A stretch of 64,000 bases of DNA from an uncultured Pelagibacteraceae bacterium (GCA_902588585.1 CACIPQ010000004.1:1-64000), one strand, 5' to 3'. Shown: positions 53,910-63,104, numbered from the stretch's first letter. The notes: generated from the sequence alone by a model not told the origin. A program made the numbers and translations.

Positions 53910-54851
53910 CTATTTTAACCAACTATCGAAAGTACTTTGGTTTGCTTTAATCCAAGCAGCAGCATGTTTTTTAATTGCTCTTTCGCTTTTCTCGCCCGCA
54001 TTCATTTTCATGTTTTGAGCAGCAATATCCGCTAGTGGAATAGATGCTTTTTTAAGCATTTTTTTCACATCTGGATTTGCTTTAAGGAAAGCTTTATTTG
54101 CAGCTGGTCGAATATCATCCGCACCAAAACCCATGTTTATTTTAGATTTTGTTGCATTAGCAACCTTAACTTTTTTAGTACCACTGTAAGGAACTTCTAT
54201 CCAAACAACGTCCTGTCCAAGTTTTAAAGCACCAACAGTCCAATTCGGAGTCCATGTGTAAAACAACACAGATTTTCCGTTTTTATATTTAGCAACTACA
54301 TCAGCCATTGAAGCAGAGTAGTCAGCTTTAACTGGATTAATAAAATCACCTAAATTTAGTTCAGCAAAATGTTTTGTAATTTGCTTCTCACAACCCCAAC
54401 CTGGAGGGCAAGCAACCATGTCTGCTTTTCCATCTCCATTAGAGTCGAATTGTTTAGCGTGCGCTTTAATATCCATTACGCTTTTTATACCAAGTTTATC
54501 AGCAGTTTTTTTATCAACTAGATAACCTTGTAAGCCACCTTTTTTCATCACATAACCAACGGCTTCAACTTTGCCTTTTGATTCTTTGATGTATCCGTCG
54601 TGAGTACTAAACCAACCGTTAACCCATAGGTCTAGATCTCCCGCAGCAGCAGCCACGTAAAATACTGAAGGCTTGATAGCTTTAGGTTCACTTACTGTGT
54701 GTCCCATTTTTTCCAAAGCTTGTTTGTAAACTTCAGCTTGGAAATAACCAGTATCCCAGTTTGCTTTTGCCATTTTAATATCTGCAGCAGAAGCAGCGCT
54801 AGTGATAGCGATCGAAGTAAGTAAAGTAGCTATTAACTTAAATAGTCTCAT
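53910..54851 (-). CDS. proX: Glycine betaine/proline-type ABC transporter, periplasmic binding protein
   Basis: 313 residues: signal peptide ending SAASA-A (about 22), then the ProX fold, with KANWDTGYFQAEVYKQ, DLWVNGWFSTHDGYI, DSNGDGKADMVACPPGWGCEK and LFYTWTPNWTVG. Three Trp from these motifs correspond to the aromatic cage that holds a trimethylammonium head group in E. coli ProX. Substrate may be glycine betaine, or the betaine-like phosphonate degraded by the next genes. A strong Shine-Dalgarno (GGGAGGAAG) precedes ATG. Confidence 0.93.
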   Translation of the reverse strand: MRLFKLIATLLTSIAITSAASAADIKMAKANWDTGYFQAEVYKQALEKMGHTVSEPKAIKPSVFYVAAAAGDLDLWVNGWFSTHDGYIKESKGKVEAVGYVMKKGGLQGYLVDKKTADKLGIKSVMDIKAHAKQFDSNGDGKADMVACPPGWGCEKQITKHFAELNLGDFINPVKADYSASMADVVAKYKNGKSVLFYTWTPNWTVGALKLGQDVVWIEVPYSGTKKVKVANATKSKINMGFGADDIRPAANKAFLKANPDVKKMLKKASIPLADIAAQNMKMNAGEKSERAIKKHAAAWIKANQSTFDSWLK

Positions 54852-54934
54852 TCTTCCTCCCTTTGATTAATTATTAATAATAATTGCGAAAAACTAGCAT
54901 GTATAAATTGTTAATGTAACCGGAACACAACTAA

Positions 54935-54956
54935 AAAGTGAATTTTATATCACTTT
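54935..54956. promoter_or_regulatory. Inverted repeat in the proX/selO divergent region
   Basis: AAAGTGA and TCACTTT form a perfect 7-base inverted repeat with an 8-base AT spacer, 84 bases upstream of proX and 39 bases upstream of selO. It may be an operator for either gene. No regulator gene adjoins. Confidence 0.4.
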
Positions 54957-54994
54957 ATTTCAAGAAAAAGGGTATATTTGGTGAAAATTTATAA

Positions 54995-56446
54995 ATGAGA
55001 GATAGAGATATAGATAACAAAATTGGTTGGCATTTCGACAACACTTATGCTCGTTTATCAGAGAAAATTCTAACAAAAATTAAACCAACCTCTGTCAAGA
55101 AGCCAAAATTAATTATAATTAATGAAAAATTGTGTAGAAATTTAGGATTAAATTTTTCGAATATTAATAATGATTTAATCGCTTCAATATTTTCTGGAAA
55201 TCAACTCCCACAAAACTCTGAGTGTATTGCCCAAGCATATGCGGGACATCAATTTGGTCATTTTACAGTCCTTGGTGATGGAAGAGCCATTGTTCTAGGT
55301 GAACACGTAACAAAAGACAACAAGCGATTTGATATTCAATTTAAAGGTTCAGGAAAGACACCTTACTCTAGACAAGGAGATGGTAGAGCTGCACTAGGAC
55401 CCATGCTTAGAGAATATATTATCAGTGAGGCTATGAATGGATTAAAAATACCAACGACTCGAAGTTTAGCGGTTGTTACTACTGGTGAAACTGTAATGAG
55501 AGAAGAATCTTTAAAGGGAGCCATTTTAACTCGTATTGCATCAAGTCATATAAGGGTTGGAACTTTCCAATATGTAAGTTTAAGCGGCGATAAAGACGCT
55601 TTTAATTCACTATTAAATTACACTATTAATAGACATTATCCTGAAGTTAAAAATTCAAATAATCCTGCATTAGAACTATTAAAAATTGTAATCAACAAAC
55701 AAAGTGATCTAGTTACAAATTGGATGCGAGTTGGTTTTATTCATGGAGTAATGAATACTGACAATATGACTGTCTCTGGAGAAAGTATAGATTATGGACC
55801 ATGTGCATTCATGGATAGTTACAATCTTAAAACTGTTTTTAGCTCAATTGATCTTCAAGGTAGATATGCTTATGGAAACCAGCCGCTAATAACTAAATGG
55901 AACTTAGCAAGATTTGCTGAAACGTTGTTACCTTATATTGATAAAAATAAAGATAAAGCTATTAAAATAGCAACCGATACCGTTAATGAGTTTGACTCAA
56001 TTTATGAAAAAAAATGGTTAAACATGATGAAATCAAAATTAGGACTAATAGGCAGTAATGATGAAGATAAAAAAATAATTTCTGATTTTTTAACCTGGAT
56101 GGAAAATAATAAAGCTGATTATACAAATACTTTTTTATTTCTATTAAATGATGATTTTAAAAATAATAAAATTTTCGAAAAAGAAACATTTATTAATTGG
56201 TACAAAAAATGGAGAAAACGTGTAGATGGTAAATCAAAAGACTTGATGAGAGAAACAAATCCAAATTTAATACCAAGAAATTATATTGTAGAAAAAGTTT
56301 TAAAAGCTGCTGAAAATAACGATTTAAATCCTTTTAACAGTTTTTTAGAAATTTTACAAAAACCATACGAAGACCACGTTAATATAAAAGATTATCAAGC
56401 TCCTGCTACTAATACAGACGATTATAAGACTTTTTGTGGAACGTAA
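54995..56446 (+). CDS. selO: SelO/YdiU family protein adenylyltransferase
   Basis: A pseudokinase-fold enzyme that transfers AMP to proteins in redox stress. The 483 residues carry the family landmarks AQAYAGHQFGHFTVLGDGRA, FKGSGKTPYSRQGDGRAALGPMLREYIISEAM and GVMNTDNMTVSGESIDYGPCAFMD with the metal-binding Asp. The extreme C-terminus is TFCGT, with a Cys where many eukaryotic SelO proteins have selenocysteine. It is monocistronic, divergent from proX. Confidence 0.93.
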   Translation: MRDRDIDNKIGWHFDNTYARLSEKILTKIKPTSVKKPKLIIINEKLCRNLGLNFSNINNDLIASIFSGNQLPQNSECIAQAYAGHQFGHFTVLGDGRAIVLGEHVTKDNKRFDIQFKGSGKTPYSRQGDGRAALGPMLREYIISEAMNGLKIPTTRSLAVVTTGETVMREESLKGAILTRIASSHIRVGTFQYVSLSGDKDAFNSLLNYTINRHYPEVKNSNNPALELLKIVINKQSDLVTNWMRVGFIHGVMNTDNMTVSGESIDYGPCAFMDSYNLKTVFSSIDLQGRYAYGNQPLITKWNLARFAETLLPYIDKNKDKAIKIATDTVNEFDSIYEKKWLNMMKSKLGLIGSNDEDKKIISDFLTWMENNKADYTNTFLFLLNDDFKNNKIFEKETFINWYKKWRKRVDGKSKDLMRETNPNLIPRNYIVEKVLKAAENNDLNPFNSFLEILQKPYEDHVNIKDYQAPATNTDDYKTFCGT

Positions 56447-56471
56447 AATTTAAAGAAAAGCAAAGATAATT

Positions 56472-57032
56472 TTATAGTGATAACAAATTATCAAGAACTC
56501 CTGTTTGTTTCCATTTTTTAATCAGTTTTGCAAATGCCATGGTTGTTTTTGGAACAGTTTCATCAAAAATATTTTTATAAGCTGGGCCAACCAAAACTCC
56601 TTCTGATTTATTTTGAGATAAAATTTTTCTCGCTACTAATGTTCTAACTTTTCTTCTTACAGTCTCCTTGGGTAGTGTCGATACTTGGCAAATGCTTGAA
56701 ACTGTTAATTTATTTCGTTGAATTTTTGACATAAGTTCTTTTGCTTTAAAGATTAAAAAGGAATCATCAATGTCTTTTGCTTTAGAAATTTTACTAAACT
56801 CATCAGAAATCTCAGAATATGTCTTGGAATTCTCAGACTGCATTATATAAACCTCGTGGCTCACTACAATTTGTATGATAATGAATGAGTCAAAATCCAT
56901 TTTTAAATCTGACCTTACTCTTCGATAATAATCGATCATAAACATTAAGAACCCATACATTCCAGTACCAAATGATTTTTGTTTTGGCCCAGGATTGTTT
57001 AATTTTTTCTTTATTGAAGTAACATTGTCCAT
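56472..57032 (-). CDS. Putative winged-helix transcriptional regulator
   Basis: 186 residues. I do not recognise the family. The C-terminal half contains a likely winged helix: LTVSSICQVSTLPKETVRRKVRTLVARKILSQNKSEGVLVGP has helix-turn-helix spacing and a beta wing. The N-terminal half is helical and may bind an effector. It starts directly after the BASS transporter stop (no gap), so it probably responds to that transporter's substrate. No signal or membrane segment. Confidence 0.6.
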   Translation of the reverse strand: MDNVTSIKKKLNNPGPKQKSFGTGMYGFLMFMIDYYRRVRSDLKMDFDSFIIIQIVVSHEVYIMQSENSKTYSEISDEFSKISKAKDIDDSFLIFKAKELMSKIQRNKLTVSSICQVSTLPKETVRRKVRTLVARKILSQNKSEGVLVGPAYKNIFDETVPKTTMAFAKLIKKWKQTGVLDNLLSL

Positions 57033-57884
57033 TTATTTTAAATTCCTAACAATAAATACAAAGATTATAGATGTGACAAACATTATAAGAGCGTAAGCAG
57101 CAGTGGGAACAATATATACAATGTCATCGACTAATTGTGTTGCTACAAACACGGCCAAAGTTCCGTTTTGTAAACCGCATTCCAAAGATATACACTTTCT
57201 TTGTGCCATCCCCGATATCAAAAACTTAGCTACATAAAAACCAACTAACATCATTACTACATTTAAAATTAAAGTGATAATACCCGCTCTTGTTATAAAA
57301 CTTACAACCCTATCCCATTCTTCAATCCAAATAGAAAGAAATACGATTACAAATAAAATTATAGATATTCTTTGTATTATTTGTGTTTTTGAACTTATAA
57401 AATTTGATGCAAATTTCCTTATAATCATTCCCAAAACAACCGGAACGGTTACTACTAAGAACATTTTCATGGCTATTCCTACCATTGTGATGTTTTCGTT
57501 AAGACTGTTCTCTACACCTAAAAGATTAGCAGATTGAAATATAATAAACGGCACAGAAATAATACTTATTAAACTTATGATAGCTGTCAGAGATATTGAT
57601 AATGCTACGTCACCATTTGCAAATTTTGTTAATACGTTTGAGGTTACACCTCCAGGAGCTGCTGCTATTATCATAACTCCCAAAGCTAATTCTATTGGCG
57701 GATTGTAAATTTTAATTATTATAAAAGCTATGATTGGAAGCAAAATTAGTTGGCAAAGCGAACCAACAAAAAAATTTTTAGGACTCTTTATTACCCTAGA
57801 AAAATCATCAAAAGATAAACCCAGGCCTAATCCTAACATGATTAGAGCAAGAGCTATAGGTGCTATTGTAGTTACTATTTCCAA
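57033..57884 (-). CDS. BASS-family sodium/organic acid (bile acid:Na+) symporter
   Basis: A 283-residue membrane protein of about nine or ten segments, with the family pattern IMLGLGLGLSFDDFSRV near the N-terminus, IIAAAPGGVTSNVLTKFANGDVALSISLTAI (sodium-site region) and SLECGLQNGTLAVFVA. Bacterial members transport organic acids such as pyruvate or pantoate precursors with Na+; the substrate here is unknown. A strong AGGGGGGAT Shine-Dalgarno precedes the start. It follows gap by 54 bases. Confidence 0.85.
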   Translation of the reverse strand: MEIVTTIAPIALALIMLGLGLGLSFDDFSRVIKSPKNFFVGSLCQLILLPIIAFIIIKIYNPPIELALGVMIIAAAPGGVTSNVLTKFANGDVALSISLTAIISLISIISVPFIIFQSANLLGVENSLNENITMVGIAMKMFLVVTVPVVLGMIIRKFASNFISSKTQIIQRISIILFVIVFLSIWIEEWDRVVSFITRAGIITLILNVVMMLVGFYVAKFLISGMAQRKCISLECGLQNGTLAVFVATQLVDDIVYIVPTAAYALIMFVTSIIFVFIVRNLK

Positions 57885-57938
57885 GATTTATCCCCCCTTT
57901 GACTTTATAAGTAAAACCGAAATGAATTTTTAAGTCAA

Positions 57939-58943
57939 CTAGATAAGTTTAGAAATTTGAATAGAGGTATCACACATCCTGTTGGAAAAACCCCATTCAT
58001 TATCATACCAAGATAAAACTCTGCTAAATTTTCCTTTTATGACTTGAGTTTGTGTAGCATCAAATATAGAGCTGCGTGAATCATGATTGAAATCTTTTGA
58101 TACCAAAGGCTGTCTATTAATTCCAAGAATGCCTTTTAATTCTCCTTGAGCCGCTTTAGTCATAGCGTTATTAATTGAGTCAGCTGTTACATCTTTTTTT
58201 GTTACTAAAGTAAAATCAATCAATGAAACATTTGGTGTTGGAACTCTTATAGCTGTTCCATCTAGTTTACCTTTTAAGCTTGGTAAAACTAAGCTCATAG
58301 CTTTTGCCGCGCCAGTAGAAGTAGGAATCATTGCTCCTTCTGTTGATCTTGCTCTCCTTAGGTCTTTATGAAGAGTGTCTAGAAGTTTTTGATCTCCAGT
58401 ATAGCTATGAATAGTAGTCATGTAACCATATTCAATTCCAAAATTATTTTCTAAAACCATTGCAACAGGAGCTAAACAATTTGTTGTGCACGATCCATTA
58501 GAAATAACATTGTGTTCCTTTTTAAGGTCTTTACTATTAACGCCTTGTACTATGGTAAAATCTACATCTTTAGCAGGAGCAGATACGATTACTTTTTTTG
58601 CTCCAGCTTTTAAATGTTTTCCTGCAGTTTCTTTGTTTAAGAATAATCCTGTACATTCTAAAACAACATCGGCTCCTACTTTTCCCCAAGGTAAATTAGC
58701 GGGGTCTCTTTCTGCAAAAACTTTAATATTTTGATTTAAAATCTTAAACCCATCTTTTGATGTGCTAACATCATGTGGCAAGGTTCCATGGGTACTATCA
58801 TATTTTATTAAATGAGCATTTGTTTCAATTGAACCAAGATCGTTAATGCCAACAACTTGTATTTTGTCTTTGTAATTTTCTAACAAGGCTCTTAGTATGA
58901 GTCTTCCAATTCTACCAAATCCGTTAATTCCAATTTTTACCAT
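57939..58943 (-). CDS. gap: Glyceraldehyde-3-phosphate dehydrogenase, type I
   Basis: 334 residues: N-terminal GINGFGRIGRLILRA, the active-site SNGSCTTNCLAP (Cys about 153), HSYTGDQKLLD, RRARSTEGAMIPTSTGAAKA and WYDNEWGFSNRM. The active-site motif has Gly where most family members have Ala (SNASCTTN). It lies 5 bases downstream of the glycerol-type ABC transporter genes, so it is probably co-transcribed and handles the triose phosphates they feed. Confidence 0.96.
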   Translation of the reverse strand: MVKIGINGFGRIGRLILRALLENYKDKIQVVGINDLGSIETNAHLIKYDSTHGTLPHDVSTSKDGFKILNQNIKVFAERDPANLPWGKVGADVVLECTGLFLNKETAGKHLKAGAKKVIVSAPAKDVDFTIVQGVNSKDLKKEHNVISNGSCTTNCLAPVAMVLENNFGIEYGYMTTIHSYTGDQKLLDTLHKDLRRARSTEGAMIPTSTGAAKAMSLVLPSLKGKLDGTAIRVPTPNVSLIDFTLVTKKDVTADSINNAMTKAAQGELKGILGINRQPLVSKDFNHDSRSSIFDATQTQVIKGKFSRVLSWYDNEWGFSNRMCDTSIQISKLI

Positions 58944-58948
58944 AGGAT

Positions 58949-59302
58949 TTATACGTATTTAAATACAACAATAAAATAAGCAATGCAAATAATTGTGGCT
59001 ATCCACAAGAGACTTCCAACCAGCCCTAGCCATGCTAAATGAATGAATGCGCTTCCAAGTAGTGATACAAATAATCTATCTCCCCTCGTAGTATCCAAAC
59101 CTAAAATACCTCTTCTAGGAGATCCACCAGGAACTTTTTTTTCCCAAAGGAGCATAACTGTTATACATATTGCAATGAATATAAAAAAAGCAGCGGTTTG
59201 CCAAGTCCAAGCCATCCATGAAAAAAAATCAAAATCAAAAAAACCTTTATCTTTTGCTTTTCCAACTTCACCCCATGTAGCTGCGTACAATTTTGTAAAC
59301 AT
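58949..59302 (-). CDS. glpU: Small DUF2160-type membrane protein of the glycerol ABC transporter
   Basis: 117 residues with about three spans: an N-terminal segment after FDFDFFSWMAWTWQTAAFF, the conserved WEKKVPGGSPRRGILGLDTTRGDRLFVSLLGSAFIHLAWLG and a C-terminal segment. DUF2160 proteins accompany rhizobial glpSTPQUV glycerol/glycerol-3-phosphate transporters. Their function is unknown. It overlaps the permease gene by one base. Confidence 0.75.
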   Translation of the reverse strand: MFTKLYAATWGEVGKAKDKGFFDFDFFSWMAWTWQTAAFFIFIAICITVMLLWEKKVPGGSPRRGILGLDTTRGDRLFVSLLGSAFIHLAWLGLVGSLLWIATIICIAYFIVVFKYV

Positions 59303-60102
59303 TAGACTCTCCCCATTGCAAAACCTTTAGCAATATAATTTTTTACAAAATAAATTACAATTGCCCCAGGAATAATTGTTAAAGTACCAGCTGCTGCTAA
59401 TAATCCAAGTTCATAACCTGAAGTACTTGCTGTACGAGTCATTGTTGCTGCTATAGGTTTAGCTGCTGTAGCAGTCAATGTTTTGGCCAATAAAAGTTCC
59501 ACCCAAGAAAACATAAAACAGAAAAACATTGTTATTCCTATTCCTGCAGCAATTGTAGGGACAAAAATTTTAAAAAAGAACCTTCCAAATGAATAACCAT
59601 CTACATAAGCTGTTTCATCTAATTCTTTTGGAACAGCAGACATAAATCCCTCTAATATCCAAACAGCTAATGGAATATTAAATAGACAGTGTGATAGTGC
59701 AACTGCTATGTGTGTATCAAATAAGTTGACAGAGGAATAAAATTGAAAAAATGGTAAAGCAAAAACCGCAGGTGGAGCCATTCTGTTAGTCAATAACCAA
59801 AAGAATAAATGCTTATCTCCTAAAAATTTATAACGAGAAAATGCATAAGCAGCGGGTAAAGCTGCGGCTACAGACAAAATAGTATTAAAAACTGTATATG
59901 TAATTGAGTTAACATATCCCATATACCAAGTGCTATCTGTAAATATTTTTACATAATTTTCAGTAGTAAATTTCTGTGGCCATAATGAATATGTATTTAT
60001 AATTTCAGTTGTTGTTTTAAACGACATATTTATAAGCCAATAAATTGGTAACATTAAAAAAACAATGTACAATGTAGGAATTAACCACTTATATTTTTTC
60101 AT
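59302..60102 (-). CDS. glpQ: Glycerol/glycerol-3-phosphate-type ABC transporter, permease 2
   Basis: A 266-residue MalG-type permease: six spans, with the EAA loop VPKELDETAYVDGYSFGRFFFKIFVPTIAAG and an N-terminal LPIYWLINMSFKT. It overlaps the preceding permease by 4 bases. The name follows the rhizobial glpSTPQUV operon, not the phosphodiesterase GlpQ. Confidence 0.78.
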   Translation of the reverse strand: MKKYKWLIPTLYIVFLMLPIYWLINMSFKTTTEIINTYSLWPQKFTTENYVKIFTDSTWYMGYVNSITYTVFNTILSVAAALPAAYAFSRYKFLGDKHLFFWLLTNRMAPPAVFALPFFQFYSSVNLFDTHIAVALSHCLFNIPLAVWILEGFMSAVPKELDETAYVDGYSFGRFFFKIFVPTIAAGIGITMFFCFMFSWVELLLAKTLTATAAKPIAATMTRTASTSGYELGLLAAAGTLTIIPGAIVIYFVKNYIAKGFAMGRV

Positions 60103-60965
60103 GATCGAGCCTCATTTTTCATCATCAAATTATAAAAAACCCAACATACCAAAAGAACAATAAAGAAATAAATTAATGACATTGCTGCAGCAGGGCCTAA
60201 ATCAAATTGTCCTAAGGCCATTTTTACCAAATCAATTGAAAGGAATGCTGTAGTGTTCCCCGGGCCTCCACCCGTTAAAACAAATGGTTCTGTGTAAATC
60301 ATAAAACTATCCATAAATCTCAAAAGAATAGCCAGTGTTAAAACTTTTTTCATTTTTGGTAATTCTATATATCTAAAAATGGCCCATCTACTTGCTCCAT
60401 CAATTTCTGCTGCTTGATAATAAGCGGGTTGAATTGAATTAAGTCCAGCATAAGATAAGAGCACAACTAATGAAGTCCAATGCCAAACATCCATCAAAAT
60501 TGTTGTAAACCAGGCATCACCAGGTTGCTGTGTAAAATTATAATCGAAACCTATAGCATTGAGTGTGTAACCAAGAAAACCGATATCCGGTAAAGCAAAA
60601 ATATTCCACATTGCTCCAACAACGTTCCATGGAATAAGAAGTGGCATCGACATTAAAATTAAACAAACTGGAACACCCCACCCTTTTTTTGGCATTGTTA
60701 AAGCTATTCCAATACCTAGGGGGATTTGAATTAAAAGTATAATAAAAGTAAATGCTATTTGCCGACCCAAAGCAGCATGAAATCTTTCTGATAATAAGAT
60801 TTGTTTAAACCACCTAGTTCCTTCCCATGCAAATACGTTATTACCAAATGTTTCCTGAAAAGAATAATTTACTACTGTCATTAATGGTATAGCGGCATTA
60901 AATGCTACAAGAACAAATACAGGAATTACAAATAACCAGGCTTTTTGATTTATAGTTTTGTTCAT
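60099..60965 (-). CDS. glpP: Glycerol/glycerol-3-phosphate-type ABC transporter, permease 1
   Basis: A 288-residue MalF/UgpA-type permease: six spans and the EAA loop QPAYYQAAEIDGASRWAIFRYIELPKMKKV; FVLTGGGPGNTTAFLS near the end is typical. It shares one base with the upstream ATPase gene. Confidence 0.8.
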   Translation of the reverse strand: MNKTINQKAWLFVIPVFVLVAFNAAIPLMTVVNYSFQETFGNNVFAWEGTRWFKQILLSERFHAALGRQIAFTFIILLIQIPLGIGIALTMPKKGWGVPVCLILMSMPLLIPWNVVGAMWNIFALPDIGFLGYTLNAIGFDYNFTQQPGDAWFTTILMDVWHWTSLVVLLSYAGLNSIQPAYYQAAEIDGASRWAIFRYIELPKMKKVLTLAILLRFMDSFMIYTEPFVLTGGGPGNTTAFLSIDLVKMALGQFDLGPAAAMSLIYFFIVLLVCWVFYNLMMKNEARS

Positions 60966-62029
60966 TATTCTATTATCCAGTTATCACCATAGATATATGT
61001 AAATTTTTTATTAAAAGTTACATGCGTACTTCCGCTTGGAATTTCAGTTGATGCATTTGATAAAATCTTAATATTTCCACCAGTACATTCAGTGTCAATG
61101 ATTTTATGTCTTCCGGTATTACTTACTCTTTTAATTTTTACCGGAATTCCTTCTTTTGAAAAATTAATAAATTCTGGCCTTATGCCTATTTGAGTTTTGC
61201 TAAAATTTGATTTTTTAATAGCATTATGACTTGAAATTTTTTGACCACCAAAATTAACTTCACCATTTTTTATTTCACACGGAAGAATATTCATTCCTGG
61301 AGAACCAATAAAATGACCTACAAAAGTGTGCTTTGGTTTTTCAAAGAGTTCAACTGGTGTACCCGTTTGTACAATTTGTCCTTCGTGCATAACAACAACT
61401 TGGTCAGCAAAAGTTAAGGCTTCTGTTTGATCGTGTGTTACATAAATCATTGTACGGTTAATTTTTTGGTGTAATTCTTTCAATTTAGATCTTAAAACCC
61501 ATTTTAGGTGCGGATCAATAACAGTTAATGGTTCATCAAACATAATTACGTTTACGTCAGATCTAACAAGTCCTCTACCTAAAGAAATTTTTTGCTTACC
61601 ATCAGCTGTTAAACCTGAAGCTCTATTTTTTAAGGTTGATGTTAATTCTAACATTTCAGCAATTTCTTTAACTTTAGATGCTATCTCTCCATCAGAAAGA
61701 CCTCTGTTTTTTAAGGGAAATGCTAAGTTGTCATAAACAGACATTGTGTCGTAAATTACTGGAAACTGAAATATCTGGGCAATATCTCTTTCAACTGGAT
61801 TAAGTGTTGTTACATCCTTATCATCAAACAAAACATTACCTTTAGTTGGTTTTAATAAACCTGAAACTATATTTAATAGTGTAGTCTTACCACAACCTGA
61901 TGGACCAAGAAGTGCGTATGCTCCGCTATCTTTCCAATCAATACTAATATCTCTGAGAGCCCAGTCTGCATTGTTATTTTGTTTTTCTAAATAACTATGA
62001 CTTAGATTTTTTAATGTAACTTTAGCCAT
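60965..62029 (-). CDS. glpT: Glycerol/glycerol-3-phosphate-type ABC transporter, ATPase 2
   Basis: 354 residues. Walker A GPSGCGKTTLLNIVSG, Q-loop IFQFPVIYDTM, Walker B VIMFDEPLTVIDP and H-loop YVTHDQTEALTFA are consensus, but the signature motif is degenerate (LTADGKQKISLGRGL instead of LSGGQQQR). A C-terminal TOBE domain follows. It probably pairs with the neighbouring ATPase, which has an intact signature. It overlaps that gene by 8 bases. Confidence 0.8.
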   Translation of the reverse strand: MAKVTLKNLSHSYLEKQNNNADWALRDISIDWKDSGAYALLGPSGCGKTTLLNIVSGLLKPTKGNVLFDDKDVTTLNPVERDIAQIFQFPVIYDTMSVYDNLAFPLKNRGLSDGEIASKVKEIAEMLELTSTLKNRASGLTADGKQKISLGRGLVRSDVNVIMFDEPLTVIDPHLKWVLRSKLKELHQKINRTMIYVTHDQTEALTFADQVVVMHEGQIVQTGTPVELFEKPKHTFVGHFIGSPGMNILPCEIKNGEVNFGGQKISSHNAIKKSNFSKTQIGIRPEFINFSKEGIPVKIKRVSNTGRHKIIDTECTGGNIKILSNASTEIPSGSTHVTFNKKFTYIYGDNWIIE

Positions 62030-63086
62030 TGTTTACTAACCTGTTATTTTGATCAAAATATAAAAATTCATCTGTATTCATATAAAGTTTTGTATTTTCA
62101 CCAACATTTTTTTGTTGAATACCGTTAGATAAAGAAACCCAATTTAAATTACCGTTTGTAAAATGTATTAAGCTTTCTGAACCACTTAATTCAGAGATCT
62201 GCACCTTGCCATTTATTTCAACAGAATTATTTCCCTCTTTGTATGTCGTAATATTATGTGGTCTTATACCTATTTTATAAATTCCATCTTTAATTTTAGT
62301 AGATGGTTTCCACTGGACGCTATTGTCTTTTAATTTACAAATGTCTCCGCTTTTTTTAACCTCGGCTATATTCATTGGGGGGTCACTAAAAACTTTAGCA
62401 GATGTAAGATTATCTGGTTTATTATAAACTTCTAATGTTTTTCCGTATTGTATGACTTTTCCCTCTAATAATGTCGCTGTATTTCCCCCAATCATTAAAG
62501 CATCGGAAGGTTCTGTGGTTGCATACACAACTATACAATCTCTATCTTCAAATAATTTTGGTAATTCTTCCCTTAATTCTTCTCTCAATTTAAAATCCAA
62601 ATTTGCTAATGGTTCATCTAATAAAATTAAATCAGAATCTTTAACTAAAGCTCTTGCTAATGCAGTTCTTTGTTGTTGACCTCCTGATAATTCATCAGGT
62701 TTTTTATTCAACATTGCTGATAATTTTAATAGTTCAGCAACTTTTCCAACTCTTTGTTTAATTTCATCCGTTTTAACACCTGTAATCATTAGTGGTGATG
62801 CTATATTTTCAAATACTGTATAATTTGGATAATTAATAAATTGTTGGTAAACCATTGAACAGTTTCTGCTTTGAACTTTCTTTCCTGTTACATTTTTCTG
62901 ATTAAACCAAATTTGACCTGAGGTTGGTTTATCTAAACCGGCCATAATTTGCATCAATGTTGTTTTACCTGCTAATGTAGAACCCAAAAGCACATTTATA
63001 GTATTTTTTTCTAATTTAAGATTAGTAGGATAAATATGAGTGTCTATTCCAATTTTCTTTTCTATATTTTTTAATTCAAGACTCAT
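62022..63086 (-). CDS. glpS: Glycerol/glycerol-3-phosphate-type ABC transporter, ATPase 1
   Basis: The track start at 63122 would put the first 12 codons inside the upstream hairpin; ATG at 63086 (MSLELKNIEKK) is the better start, giving 354 residues. Walker A is unusual (GSTLAGKTTL), the signature [15 protein letters not shown] and Walker B LILLDEPLANLD are intact, but the H-loop reads VYATTEPSDAL with Thr instead of the switch His. C-terminal TOBE domain. It is complementary to the next ATPase. Confidence 0.8.
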   Translation of the reverse strand: MSLELKNIEKKIGIDTHIYPTNLKLEKNTINVLLGSTLAGKTTLMQIMAGLDKPTSGQIWFNQKNVTGKKVQSRNCSMVYQQFINYPNYTVFENIASPLMITGVKTDEIKQRVGKVAELLKLSAMLNKKPDELSGGQQQRTALARALVKDSDLILLDEPLANLDFKLREELREELPKLFEDRDCIVVYATTEPSDALMIGGNTATLLEGKVIQYGKTLEVYNKPDNLTSAKVFSDPPMNIAEVKKSGDICKLKDNSVQWKPSTKIKDGIYKIGIRPHNITTYKEGNNSVEINGKVQISELSGSESLIHFTNGNLNWVSLSNGIQQKNVGENTKLYMNTDEFLYFDQNNRLVNNG

Positions 63087-63104
63087 AAATAAAAATTTAG
63101 TTTT

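Noticed and set aside
57899-57938. Terminator between gap and the BASS gene (TTGACTT/AAGTCAA)
   Set aside because: Only 7 AT-rich pairs with a 26-base loop and no T-run; too weak to annotate.
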